From contig NZ_ANHY01000003.1 in NCBI RefSeq assembly GCF_000315795.1, positions 124,001 through 188,000 of the forward strand: 64,000 nt of DNA, given 5' to 3'. This document shows, piece by piece, positions 35,857-44,532 of the stretch. Each line of letters begins with the position of its first letter. Positions within the stretch are counted from its first letter, which is position 1. Below the pieces are notes generated by a model. The model was not told the origin of the DNA, ran no database searches, and saw nothing but the letters and a program-made list of their open reading frames with translations. The DNA is from Caenispirillum salinarum AK4 (GTDB lineage Bacteria > Pseudomonadota > Alphaproteobacteria > Rhodospirillales > Rhodospirillaceae). The position numbers and the translations under genes were made by a program.

Positions 35857-37585
35857 GCTCCGCCTCCGGCCATGGTATGATCACGGTCACCTCCGTTCCT
35901 TGCGGTTCGCTTCGGACCGTCAGCTCCCCGCCCAGTTGGGCCGCCAGCGCCCGAACGATCCGCATGCCGCTGCGCGGAACATCCTCCTCTGCCGCCGCGG
36001 CGTCCGGCGAGGAGGTGCCGTCGCCGTCGTCGCGCACCACCAGGCGAACGGCCTCCGTATCCGTCAGGTGCTCGCCACGGACGGTGATGGTACCCGGTGA
36101 TCCATCGCGGTAGCCATGAAGCAACGCATTGGACAACAACTCGTTCACCAGCAGTCCGAGGGGGATGGCGCGGTCCAGGTCGGCCGGCAGCGGCGCCACG
36201 TCGACCACGACCTTCAGGCCCCGCCGCTCCGCTCCGGCACCCGCCGCCAGGTTGGCGCACAACTCGTTCAGAAAGGCGTCGAGCCGCACGGTCGCCAGGT
36301 CGCCGGCACCCAGCAATTGCTGGTGCACCAGACCCAGCGCGTTGATCCGGCGCCGCGCGGTGCGGAAGGCGTCGCGCGCGCGGTCGTCGGTCAGGGTGCG
36401 GGACTGCAGTGCCAGCAAGGATTCGATCATCTGCAGGTTGTTCTTGACCCGGTGGTAGACCTCGCTGAGCAGCAGGTTCTTGTCGGCCAGGGCCTGCTCG
36501 AGTTCGGCGGTGCGCTGGCGCACGCGGTCTTCCAGGCTGATGTTGGCGGCGGCAAGGGCCTCCTTCAGCCGGCGCTCGCCCTCCAGGGCCCGCAGCCCGA
36601 GCGCCGTCAGCGCAGCGACGGTCAGGATCAGCACCGCCACCACGGCGCCGGTCCGCACCTGGCGCTGCCAGAAGGGCGCCAGGACCGCCTCCACCTTTCG
36701 CGAAACCAGCGCAACCAGCGGGTAGTCCTTCACCAGCCGCCGCGCAACAAGGCGGTCCCGACCGTCCACCGGCGAGGCGACACGCGAGACGACGCGCGGG
36801 CTTTGCGGCGTCAGCCCGCGCATCACAGCCGGGAAGCGGGCACCGTAACTGCCCGCCGCGAGCGGCTCGCGGACCAGAAGCGCCCCGTCATCGCGCAGGA
36901 TGGCGAGGGTGGAACCCGGCGGCATGGCGACCCCGGCATAGAACTGCTGGAAGTAGCTTGTATGGATGGCGGCCACGACGATGCCGCCGAAGCCGCCGCC
37001 CAGGTCGTCGATGCGGCGCGAGATGGCGAAGAAGTCGAGCCCCGTCTGCCGGCCTTCCAGAAGCTCACCGATGAAGGTGCCGGCGCCCGGCGCCTCGCGC
37101 TGCACCTGGAAGTAGCGCCGGTCGTCGTAGCGGCCGCCCATGGGGCCCGGCGCGACAGAGGAATTGATGACCGCACCGTCCGGTCCAATGATCCACAGCG
37201 AGCCCACCTGCGGCAGCAGGTCGGCCATGGCGACCAGACGCTCGTGCACCGCCTCGGGCGAGTCGCCCAACGCAAGACCGCCGCCGCCTTCCACCGCGGC
37301 CTCCAGTTGCCGCAGCACCAGGTCGCTGGCCTCGATGGTGCGGTGGGCGTGTTCCTGCAGCAGGTCGGCGATGATGGCGTTCTCGCGCAGGCTGGAGGCC
37401 AGGGTGCTGTCGTAGTCGGCGATGGCGAACACGGCCCAGGCGAACAGCGTTGCCAGGGTCACCGTGGTCGACAGCGCGAGCAGAATGGAGCGGGGCGTGT
37501 GCAACGGGCGGATCACAGTGCAGGGAAAGGGACTGCAGCGCGGCAAGCTTCGACGGCCGGACGGCGTTCTGTCAACGCACGGCAC
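35849..37585 (-). CDS. Sensor histidine kinase, HisKA_2 (HWE-like) type with extracytoplasmic Cache-like domain
   Basis: About 578 residues. A helix (about residues 33-55), an extracytoplasmic dCache-like domain of about 260 residues (SLWIIGPDGAVINSSV, DDRRYFQVQ), a second helix (about 325-345), a coiled coil, then the H-box EVYHRVKNNLQMIESLLALQ near residue 378 and a HATPase domain (LLVNELLSNALLHGYRDG; MRIVRALAAQLGGEL). The HRVKNNLQ signature is characteristic of HisKA_2 kinases, which often pair with single-domain receivers, as here. The GTG at 37585 is taken as start; a GTG at 37516, nearer the first helix, is equally likely. The signal sensed is unknown. Confidence 0.92.
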   Translation of the reverse strand: MPCVDRTPSGRRSLPRCSPFPCTVIRPLHTPRSILLALSTTVTLATLFAWAVFAIADYDSTLASSLRENAIIADLLQEHAHRTIEASDLVLRQLEAAVEGGGGLALGDSPEAVHERLVAMADLLPQVGSLWIIGPDGAVINSSVAPGPMGGRYDDRRYFQVQREAPGAGTFIGELLEGRQTGLDFFAISRRIDDLGGGFGGIVVAAIHTSYFQQFYAGVAMPPGSTLAILRDDGALLVREPLAAGSYGARFPAVMRGLTPQSPRVVSRVASPVDGRDRLVARRLVKDYPLVALVSRKVEAVLAPFWQRQVRTGAVVAVLILTVAALTALGLRALEGERRLKEALAAANISLEDRVRQRTAELEQALADKNLLLSEVYHRVKNNLQMIESLLALQSRTLTDDRARDAFRTARRRINALGLVHQQLLGAGDLATVRLDAFLNELCANLAAGAGAERRGLKVVVDVAPLPADLDRAIPLGLLVNELLSNALLHGYRDGSPGTITVRGEHLTDTEAVRLVVRDDGDGTSSPDAAAAEEDVPRSGMRIVRALAAQLGGELTVRSEPQGTEVTVIIPWPEAEHG

Positions 37586-37656
37586 CGCTTTCGGGTCCCT
37601 CGGCCGGCCACCCCCCGTCTGTCGGAGGCGTCGCGGGACTATGGGAAGGGGGAGAG

Positions 37657-37747
37657 TGGCGGAGGGAGAGGGATTCGAACCCTCGATACCCGGTTAGGGT
37701 ATACACACTTTCCAGGCGTGCGCCTTCGACCGCTCGGCCATCCCTCC
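37657..37747 (-). tRNA. tRNA-Ser (GGA)
   Basis: A 91-nt serine tRNA including an encoded CCA (37657-37659). The acceptor stem is GGAGGGA/TCCCTCC with discriminator G, the anticodon loop CTGGAAA sits on a CACGC/GTGTG stem, the variable arm is long, and the T loop TTCGAAT is canonical. Confidence 0.97.
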
Positions 37748-37799
37748 GCACTTGAGGGGCTGGAAAGAACACTGCGTTCTCCCCGCCTGGAAGGCCGGC

Positions 37800-37828
37800 A
37801 CTATATAAAGACCCCGTCCCTTATGCAA
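37800..37828 (-). promoter_or_regulatory. Promoter of tRNA-Ser (GGA)
   Basis: On the minus strand TTGCAT (37823-37828) and TATAGT (37800-37805) are spaced 17 bp, about 53 bp upstream of the tRNA 5' end. Confidence 0.75.
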
Positions 37829-37920
37829 CACCTCATCGCACGAAAATTTCCCGGCAATTTTTCAGCCGACAAAGGCGGTTAACGGCGTTCCGGGAAAGTG
37901 CCTCGGCCGCGGCCGCGGCC

Positions 37921-39039
37921 TCAGGAGCCGCGGGCGACCTGCGTGCCCAGCCGCACGCGGTCCAGCGTCGCCAGCTTGTTCGCGCGCATGATCAGAAGCA
38001 GCGTGTCCACATAGTCCTGCCCCCGTTCGGAATAGCTGTGCAGCGTCGCCGCCAGCGCCTCGCCGTCGACGGGCTCGCCGGCGGCGCGGGCGGCGCGGCG
38101 GGCGGCGCGCAGTTCGGCATAGGCGGGATGGGTGTTCAGGTTCCGGGCATAGGCGCGCACCGCGTCCAGCAGACGGTCGAAGGCGCGGACGCGGTGGGTG
38201 GCGTCGTCGGCGCGGGCGAGCGGCACGAGGCCCTTCACGCCGGGATCGGTGGTCCACTGGCCGAACAGCGCGTTACCCTCGCGGGCGAAGCGCGAGGTGC
38301 CCCAGCCGCTTTCCTCCGCCGCCTGGGCCAGTGCCAGAGACGGCGGCAGGACGTCCATGCGCGCGAGCAGGGCGGGGATGTCCACCGTCTCCAGCTTGTA
38401 CCAGGCAGCGCGGTCGGCGAGCCAGGCCTCGTCCTCGGGGCCGATGCCGCCGCCGGCGCGGCGGTGGGCCTCGATGCGCTCCACGCGGGCGCGGTCGGCC
38501 GCGATCTCCTCGTTCACCCGCAGCACCAGCGGCAGAACGGTCCGCAGAAAGACGCTCTTGCGCGCGTCCACATCGCGCAGGCTCGCCAGGTCCTCGGGCA
38601 CGGCGGCCAGATAGACGCGCGGCACGCCCATGCGCCCGTCGGCCACGTGGGCCAGGCGATAGCCCAGATCGTCGTAAAGCGCCCGGGCTTCCGCCACCGA
38701 GGGCGCCTCCACGTGCGGTGCCTCGGGCAGACCGGCAATGGCGTCGCGGGTCGAGGGGGCGCCGAACAGCAGGCGGCTCATGACGGCGGGGCGGATGATC
38801 CGGGTTTCGCTGCCATGGGAGGCGCTGCCGCCGGGCCTGGTGCTGACCACGTCGTAGCGGAGTGCCGGAACGGGGCTCGAAAGCCCGGTCGACAGCACGC
38901 CGCCGGCGGGGCGTCCGGGCGTCTCCGGCGCCAGCACGGCCACGGCGACAGCGCCGTAGAGGGCGGCGACGGTGCCGGCCAGGACGAACAGGCCGACGCG
39001 GTGGTGGCGCGAAAGGGAAGCGTGTCGGGTACTGGTCAT
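37921..39039 (-). CDS. Bax-like protein with glucosaminidase domain
   Basis: A 372-residue protein with one N-terminal membrane helix (VGLFVLAGTVAALYGAVAVAVL) and a C-terminal glucosaminidase (GH73-like) domain of the Bax family. The catalytic glutamate region is AQAAEESGWGTSRFAREGNALFGQW near residue 250, and YSERGQDYVDTLLLIMRANKL closes the domain. Such proteins are thought to cleave N-acetylglucosaminyl bonds in peptidoglycan. The ATG at 39039 starts just before the helix and has a purine-rich ribosome-binding site; in-frame codons further upstream give low-complexity sequence. Its 285-bp upstream region holds two strong hairpins. Confidence 0.88.
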   Translation of the reverse strand: MTSTRHASLSRHHRVGLFVLAGTVAALYGAVAVAVLAPETPGRPAGGVLSTGLSSPVPALRYDVVSTRPGGSASHGSETRIIRPAVMSRLLFGAPSTRDAIAGLPEAPHVEAPSVAEARALYDDLGYRLAHVADGRMGVPRVYLAAVPEDLASLRDVDARKSVFLRTVLPLVLRVNEEIAADRARVERIEAHRRAGGGIGPEDEAWLADRAAWYKLETVDIPALLARMDVLPPSLALAQAAEESGWGTSRFAREGNALFGQWTTDPGVKGLVPLARADDATHRVRAFDRLLDAVRAYARNLNTHPAYAELRAARRAARAAGEPVDGEALAATLHSYSERGQDYVDTLLLIMRANKLATLDRVRLGTQVARGS

Positions 39040-39110
39040 GCGGTCTCTCTGGCAGGCCGGTGCCGCGGCGCGGGCGCGCGCTGCGCGCGTCCTGCCGTCT
39101 TCACCGGTCG

Positions 39111-39173
39111 GGCCGGACCGTTCCTCCGTCCCCGCACGGGGTCCGGCCGCTGGCGCCGCACGACCGCGGCGCC
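39111..39173. other. Two consecutive hairpins upstream of the Bax-like gene
   Basis: GGCCGGACC (39111-39119) pairs with GGTCCGGCC (39140-39148), and GGCGCCGC (39152-39159) with GCGGCGCC (39166-39173). Both stems are perfect. They lie in the 285-bp gap between rppH and the Bax-like gene; no other feature was seen in that gap. Confidence 0.4.
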
Positions 39174-39324
39174 CGTCGATCACGCGACGGCCGCACGCCC
39201 GATCCCCGTCGTGACGGCCATCACACGAAAGGATGATACGGCGCGCGGGCGTTCCGTCAATCGGCCGGGCCTATGCCAAAAGTATGATATTCCCGAAAAT
39301 GCCGCGACCTGTTGCGCAAAGGCC

Positions 39325-39813
39325 TCAGTCCCGGCGCACCAGCGGGCCCAGTTCCGCCACCAGTTGTTCGTAGATGGGGCGCTTGAACGCGACGATCATC
39401 GCGGGCAGGTCATCGACCGGCGCCCATTTCCAGGCGTCGAATTCAGGATGATCGGTGGCGATGTCGATGTCGGCGTCGGTGCCCGTGAAGCGCACCAGGA
39501 ACCACTTCTGCTCCTGCCCCCGGTACTTGCCCTTCCAGACCTTGCCGATCAGGTGGTCGGGCAGGTCGTAGCGCAGCCAGCCGTCGGTTTCCGCCACGAT
39601 CTCGCCCTTGTCGGTGCCGATCTCCTCGTGCATTTCGCGCAGCGCCGCCGTCCGCGCGTCCTCGCCCTTGTCGATGCCCCCCTGGGGCATCTGCCAGGCG
39701 TCCGGCGTGTCCTTGCGGCGGCCGACGAACACCTCGCCCCGGTCGTTCATCAGCATGACGCCGGCGCATTTGCGGTAGGGCAGGGTGTCCTTGTCGGCGG
39801 CGGTAGCAGTCAT
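39325..39813 (-). CDS. rppH: RNA pyrophosphohydrolase (Nudix)
   Basis: A 162-residue Nudix hydrolase. The Nudix box reads [20 protein letters not shown] plus IG, matching G-x5-E-x7-R-E-x2-E-E-x-[14 protein letters not shown] and [11 protein letters not shown] are typical of RppH/IalA. It removes pyrophosphate from 5'-triphosphorylated mRNA and so triggers RNase E decay; alphaproteobacterial homologues include the Bartonella invasion protein IalA. The ATG at 39813 gives the usual length. It lies 56 bp downstream of the divergent polysaccharide deacetylase gene, as in many relatives. Confidence 0.95.
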   Translation of the reverse strand: MTATAADKDTLPYRKCAGVMLMNDRGEVFVGRRKDTPDAWQMPQGGIDKGEDARTAALREMHEEIGTDKGEIVAETDGWLRYDLPDHLIGKVWKGKYRGQEQKWFLVRFTGTDADIDIATDHPEFDAWKWAPVDDLPAMIVAFKRPIYEQLVAELGPLVRRD

Positions 39814-39869
39814 GGCGGCCTTTCCGGTTTGCGGAGCAGAGGAGGTGGAGGAGGGCGGAGGCGGGCGGC

Positions 39870-41606
39870 TCAGGGCCGGACGACGGCAGAGACCGGCGCC
39901 AGCGCCAGCCCCTTTTGCGGCAGGGTCTGCAACCACTCGCGCACGGCGGTGTAGCCCAGCGGCGTCGGCTCGATCACCGCGACGGCGCTGCCGCGCTCGC
40001 GGGCAATCGTTTCCAGGGCCTTGAGGCGGGCGTCGATGGCGCCGCGGAACAGGCGCTCGTCCAGCTTGAGGTCCACCCGCGCCGTCGGCGGGGCGACGCC
40101 GGCCGGGCCGGAGGCGCTGGCCAGCTGCACGCCCGAAGCCGGCTGCACGTACAGAAGCCCGGCGCGGCCAATGGCTTCCAGCACCGGCGCCATGATCTCC
40201 GTGTTGGCGGTCAGCGCGGCGCCGTCGCGGCCGATCAGGCCGGTGTAGCCGATGCCCTTGGTCAGCAGCGTGTTCAGGCGGATCAGGTTGTCGTTGACGG
40301 GCAGCAGGGTGTTGAGCCCCAGCGGTCCCGGATCGTTGGCCGGAAAGCCGCGGCCCTCCATGGGCAGGGTCAGCATCACCTCGTGCCCGGCCTCGCGCGC
40401 CTGCGACATGCTTTCCGGCAGCTCGAAGCCGTAGGGGCTGAAGGCGAGGGTCACGCCCGGCGGAAGCTTGTCGATGGCGGCCGTGGTGGCGGCCGGGCGC
40501 ATGCCCAAATCGGTGACCACGATGGCGACGCGCGGCGTGCCCGGCGGCGCTTCGAACGGCTTGGCGTAGGTGCTCCACGCCTTGCGGCCGTCCGGTGCGG
40601 GAATGGGCATGGGGCCGGCCGGCGTTTCGCGCGTCAGCGCGGCGACGGGAGCGTCGCGCAGGGGCTCCATCTCGTCCTCGGGCACGGCGGGCAGTTCGTC
40701 GTAGGACGGCGTGGGACGGGCGTCGCGCGTGTCGGGGATGCGCGGTTCGTCGATCTCGGCCGGCGCCGGCGGCTGCGCCGTGGCGGGGGCGGCCGCCGTC
40801 TGCGTCTCGCCGGGAGCCTCGGCGGCGGGAGCGGTGTCTTCTGCGGCGGAAGCAGCCTCGCCCTGGTTCTCCGCGGGCTGATCGCCGGCGGCGGCGGTTT
40901 CGGCGGTGGCGTCGGCCGCATCGGCATCGCCGCCCTCTGCCGGGGCCTCTGCGGTCTGCCCCTGAGGCGCGCCCTCGTCGGCCTCGCGCGCGGGGGCGGA
41001 CCCGCCATCCTCGGCGAGCCAGGGACGGCGGGCGATGGATTTGTCGGTGGCGGCGGTCGGGTCAAGCACCGCGCCCGTGTCGGTCGTCGCGCCGGCGTCG
41101 GCGCTCTGGGCGCCGTCCTGGGCGCCGCTCTCGCGCACGTCATCCAGGCCCGGAGCGGCGGGCATGGGAAGGCTGACCTTGCTGCCCGAGCCGATGGGCG
41201 CGGTCGGCTCCGGGGCCGGCGTTCCGGCCTCGGCCATGCGCGGACCCTCGGCGGCCTCGTCGCCCGTGAGCATCCACCACGCCGCGCCGCCGGCGACCAG
41301 TGCCGCGACCACGCCGACACCGGCCAGCATGGCCAGGCGCTTGCGCTTGCGGGCGCCGTGCCCGAGGACGTCGTCGTCATCCTCCAGGCCGTCGCCCCAG
41401 TCTTCGTCTTCCAGAATGTCGGCAAAATCGCGCGGCTGGTCGGCCGCACCGTCGCCGGCGTCGCCGTCGGGCGCACCGGCATCGTCGTGGGCCAGACCGT
41501 CATCCAGCCCCGGCCCAAGCGTGGCGCCGGTGAAGAACGGTTCCTCACCGTCCTCGGCGTCAGTCTTTTTCTTGCGGCTGAAGAGGCTCTTGAGGTTGAG
41601 AGCCAT
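39870..41606 (-). CDS. Divergent polysaccharide deacetylase family protein (YibQ-like)
   Basis: A 578-residue protein. A cytoplasmic acidic N-terminus (about residues 1-85) leads to one helix ([23 protein letters not shown]), then a long Ala/Pro/Glu-rich low-complexity stretch to about residue 330, and a C-terminal divergent polysaccharide-deacetylase domain ([53 protein letters not shown]). The family commonly sits between ctpA and rppH, as it does here, and is linked to envelope or peptidoglycan maintenance; its substrate is not established. The metal-binding D/H set of true NodB enzymes is only partly evident. Confidence 0.88.
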   Translation of the reverse strand: MALNLKSLFSRKKKTDAEDGEEPFFTGATLGPGLDDGLAHDDAGAPDGDAGDGAADQPRDFADILEDEDWGDGLEDDDDVLGHGARKRKRLAMLAGVGVVAALVAGGAAWWMLTGDEAAEGPRMAEAGTPAPEPTAPIGSGSKVSLPMPAAPGLDDVRESGAQDGAQSADAGATTDTGAVLDPTAATDKSIARRPWLAEDGGSAPAREADEGAPQGQTAEAPAEGGDADAADATAETAAAGDQPAENQGEAASAAEDTAPAAEAPGETQTAAAPATAQPPAPAEIDEPRIPDTRDARPTPSYDELPAVPEDEMEPLRDAPVAALTRETPAGPMPIPAPDGRKAWSTYAKPFEAPPGTPRVAIVVTDLGMRPAATTAAIDKLPPGVTLAFSPYGFELPESMSQAREAGHEVMLTLPMEGRGFPANDPGPLGLNTLLPVNDNLIRLNTLLTKGIGYTGLIGRDGAALTANTEIMAPVLEAIGRAGLLYVQPASGVQLASASGPAGVAPPTARVDLKLDERLFRGAIDARLKALETIARERGSAVAVIEPTPLGYTAVREWLQTLPQKGLALAPVSAVVRP

Positions 41607-41689
41607 GGGCAGGGTCCTTTCGCTCGACCGGCGCGGCGGCCGTCAAGCCCCGCGCCGGTCTCGCATCTTAGCCTGTTAGCAGGGCGAAG

Positions 41690-43024
41690 TCAGCCCTGGC
41701 GCCCGTCGTACAGCGCCAGACCGCGCAGCAGGTCCAGCGCCCGGGTGAGCTGGTAGTCCTCGGGACGGTCCTCGCCCTCGCCATCAGCGTCGGCGGCCTG
41801 GTCCTCGGCATCGGTCTCGCCCTGGGCGCCATGTTCGGGCGCGGGTTCGTCCTCCGCGTCCTGCGGCAGGTCCAGCGCGCCGCGCAGGCTGGCTTCGCTG
41901 CGGCGCGGGAAGGCGCGGTCGATTTCCTCGATCACCGCCTGCTTGACGCGAATGTCCGGCTCGATCCCCAGCGCCTGGATGGAGCGGCCCGACGGCGTGT
42001 AGTAGCGCGCCGTGGTCAGCCGCATGGCGCCGTGGCCCGGCAGCGGGACGATGGTCTGCACCGAGCCCTTGCCGAAGCTCTTGGTGCCCAGCACGATGGC
42101 GCGGCGGTGGTCCTGCAGCGCGCCGGCGACGATCTCGGACGCCGAGGCGGACCCGTCGTTGATGAGCACCACGATGGGCTTGCCATCGGTCAGGTCGCCC
42201 TCGCGGGCGTTGAACCGCTGCGTTTCGTCGGCATCGCGGGCGCGGGTGGAGACGATCTCGCCGCTTTCCAGGAAGGCGTCGGAGACCGCCACCGCCTGGT
42301 CGAGCAGGCCGCCCGGGTTGTTGCGCAGGTCGAGGACCCAGCCCTTGACGTTTTCGGGGCCGATTTCCTCCTTCAGCTCGTCGATGGCCTCTTCCAGCGT
42401 GTCGTAGGTCTTGTTGCTGAACGAGGTCACGCGCAGGTAGCCGATGTCGCCCTCGCGGCGCGACCGGACCGAGCGGATCTCGATGATGGCGCGCGTCAGG
42501 GTGACCTCGAACGGCTCCTGGTCGTCGCGGCGAATTGTCAGGGTCAGGTCGGTGTCGACGGGGCCGCGCATCTTGTCGACGGCGTCCTGCAGCGACAGGC
42601 CGATGACCTCTTCCTCGCCGATGTGGGTGATCAGGTCGCCGGGCTGCAGGCCGGCGCGGAAGGCCGGCGTGTCGTCGATGGGCGAAACGACCTTGATCAG
42701 GCCGTTCTCCATGGTGACCTCGATGCCCAGGCCGCCGAACTCGCCGCGCGTCTGGACCTGCATGTCCTTGAAGTTGTCGGCGTTCAGGTAGCTGGAGTGG
42801 GGGTCCAGGTCCGTCAGCATGCCGTTGATGGCCGCCTCGATCAGTTCCTGGTCGCCGACCTCTTCCACATAGTCGCGGCGCACGCGCTCGAACACGTCGC
42901 CGAACAGGTCCAGCAGGCGATAGGTTTCCTCGGTGTTGTCCGGCGTTTCCGCGGCCTGCGGCGTGGGCACGCCGACCGAGAGGAAGGCCAGGGCGGTCGC
43001 CGCAATCGCTAGTTTACGCTTCAT
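41690..43024 (-). CDS. ctpA: C-terminal processing peptidase (S41)
   Basis: A 444-residue carboxy-terminal protease with a signal peptide (MKRKLAIAATALAFLSVGVP), a PDZ domain (GLGIEVTMENGLIKVVSPIDDTPA near residue 100), and an S41 domain. The Ser/Lys dyad lies in NDGSASASEIVAGALQ (about residue 290) and GTKSFGKGSVQTIV (about 315). CtpA-type proteases trim or degrade periplasmic proteins including peptidoglycan hydrolases. The acidic C-terminal region (about 380-430) is low complexity. Its ATG overlaps the stop of the envC-like gene by ATGA, consistent with a shared role in hydrolase control. Confidence 0.96.
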   Translation of the reverse strand: MKRKLAIAATALAFLSVGVPTPQAAETPDNTEETYRLLDLFGDVFERVRRDYVEEVGDQELIEAAINGMLTDLDPHSSYLNADNFKDMQVQTRGEFGGLGIEVTMENGLIKVVSPIDDTPAFRAGLQPGDLITHIGEEEVIGLSLQDAVDKMRGPVDTDLTLTIRRDDQEPFEVTLTRAIIEIRSVRSRREGDIGYLRVTSFSNKTYDTLEEAIDELKEEIGPENVKGWVLDLRNNPGGLLDQAVAVSDAFLESGEIVSTRARDADETQRFNAREGDLTDGKPIVVLINDGSASASEIVAGALQDHRRAIVLGTKSFGKGSVQTIVPLPGHGAMRLTTARYYTPSGRSIQALGIEPDIRVKQAVIEEIDRAFPRRSEASLRGALDLPQDAEDEPAPEHGAQGETDAEDQAADADGEGEDRPEDYQLTRALDLLRGLALYDGRQG

Positions 43025-44484
43025 CCGCTGATTTTGCCTTTGTTCGCCGTGAGCCAGGGCATGGGGTTGATCGGCTGGCCGTCGCGGCGGAGTTCTACAT
43101 AAAGAGACGGGGTTTCAGCCCGGTCCATCAAACCGACGGGCTCTCCCGCCAGCAGGCGCTGCCCCACCTGCGCGTCGATGCGCGCCATCCCTGAGAGCAA
43201 TGTATGATAGCCGTCGGCGTGTTCAAGGATCAAGAGATGCCCGTAGCCGCGGAAGGGGCCGGAAAACGCCACCACGCCGTCGGCAGGAGCCACCACGGTG
43301 GCGCCGGCGCGGGTTTCCACCACCATCCCGCGCGAGGAATTGCCCGGCGTCAGTTCGTCGCCGAAGCTGGTGATGATGCGCCCGCGCGCCGGCAGGGGCA
43401 TGGCGCCGCGCATGCTTTCCAGCGGCCGCAGGGCCACCGGCTTGATCTCGGCGGCCGCCGGGCGTGATGCGGTCTGCTCGGGCGCGGCCGGGCGCGGCGG
43501 AGGCGGCACCACGCCGCCGCTGGCCGCGGCGGTGCGCGTCGTCTGCGGCGGCTGCGGCTTGGCGGCGGGCATGGCGACGCGGCGTTCGTCGGGCGTCGCC
43601 GGCTTGGGGCCGGCCAGGGCGGCCAGTTGGCGGGCCAGGGCCAGGTCCCGCTGGCGCGCCAGTTCCGCCTCGCGCTTGCGGCGTTCCTCGGCCAGCGTCG
43701 CCAGGAACTCCTTCATGCTCTCGGCCTCTTCCGCCAGGTCGCGGGCCTGGCGGGCGGCCTTTTCGGAGCGTTGCGAGGTGTTCTCCATGAGCCGGGCCTT
43801 TTCCGCCACCAGGGCCTGAAGGCGGACGTGCTCGGCCTCGAACTCCGAACCCAGGCTGGCGATCTCGTCGCGCTGGGCGGCGATGGCCGTCTCCACCTCC
43901 TCAAGCGCCACCAGGTCGGCGCGCAGGGCTTCGGCCTCGCCGGCCAGGGCCGGCACGGCCGACCGCAGCAGCAGGGCCGAGCGCACGGTGTCCTCCGGCG
44001 GTGCCGGCTGCATGAGCAGCGTTTCCTTGGGGCGCCACGACAGCCGTTGCAGGGCGGTCAGCACCTTGGCCATCTGCTCGCGCCGCTCCGCCAGGCCTTC
44101 ACGCAGGCCCGTCTCCTCGCGCTGGAGGTCGCGCAGCCGGGTTTCCAGGTAGGACAGGCTTTCCTCGTAGTCCTGCACCTTGGCGGCGGCGGCGACCAGG
44201 CGGTCGCGCAGCGACCGCACCTCGGCATTCAGGCTCTGCGCCCTGCGGGAGAGGGTTTGTTCCTGTGCCCGGCTTTCCTCGAGCTTGCGGCGGATCTGTT
44301 CCAGTTCTTCCTGGGTGCGGGTCTCGTCGGTGTCCGGCGGCGGCGGCAGGAGCGGCCCGTCCTGCGCCGCCCGCGCCGCCGGCACATGCCACCCGCCGCC
44401 GCCCCCGAACAGCATCAGGACGGCGAGAGTGGCGCCGAGCGCCGGGCGGGTGAGGCGCGGGAGCAGGGGCACGGGCCCTCCCAC
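43021..44484 (-). CDS. envC: EnvC-like murein hydrolase activator (degenerate M23)
   Basis: A 487-residue exported protein: signal peptide, a long coiled coil (about residues 55-275, EELEQIRRKLEESRAQEQTL and later repeats), a Pro-rich linker, and a C-terminal LytM/M23 fold. The fold has lost metal ligands: the first H-x3-D site reads SSRGMVVET and the last H-x-H reads LYVELR. This is the pattern of EnvC and its relatives, which do not cut peptidoglycan but activate amidases at the septum. It overlaps ctpA by 4 bp and follows gpmI by 48 bp. ATG at 44484 is used; the signal peptide n-region is long but acceptable. Confidence 0.9.
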   Translation of the reverse strand: MGGPVPLLPRLTRPALGATLAVLMLFGGGGGWHVPAARAAQDGPLLPPPPDTDETRTQEELEQIRRKLEESRAQEQTLSRRAQSLNAEVRSLRDRLVAAAAKVQDYEESLSYLETRLRDLQREETGLREGLAERREQMAKVLTALQRLSWRPKETLLMQPAPPEDTVRSALLLRSAVPALAGEAEALRADLVALEEVETAIAAQRDEIASLGSEFEAEHVRLQALVAEKARLMENTSQRSEKAARQARDLAEEAESMKEFLATLAEERRKREAELARQRDLALARQLAALAGPKPATPDERRVAMPAAKPQPPQTTRTAAASGGVVPPPPRPAAPEQTASRPAAAEIKPVALRPLESMRGAMPLPARGRIITSFGDELTPGNSSRGMVVETRAGATVVAPADGVVAFSGPFRGYGHLLILEHADGYHTLLSGMARIDAQVGQRLLAGEPVGLMDRAETPSLYVELRRDGQPINPMPWLTANKGKISG

Positions 44485-44532
44485 AGGAACAGGAACGGCG
44501 GCCGGCCGCGCCGGGCGGCCGGGCGCGGCGGG

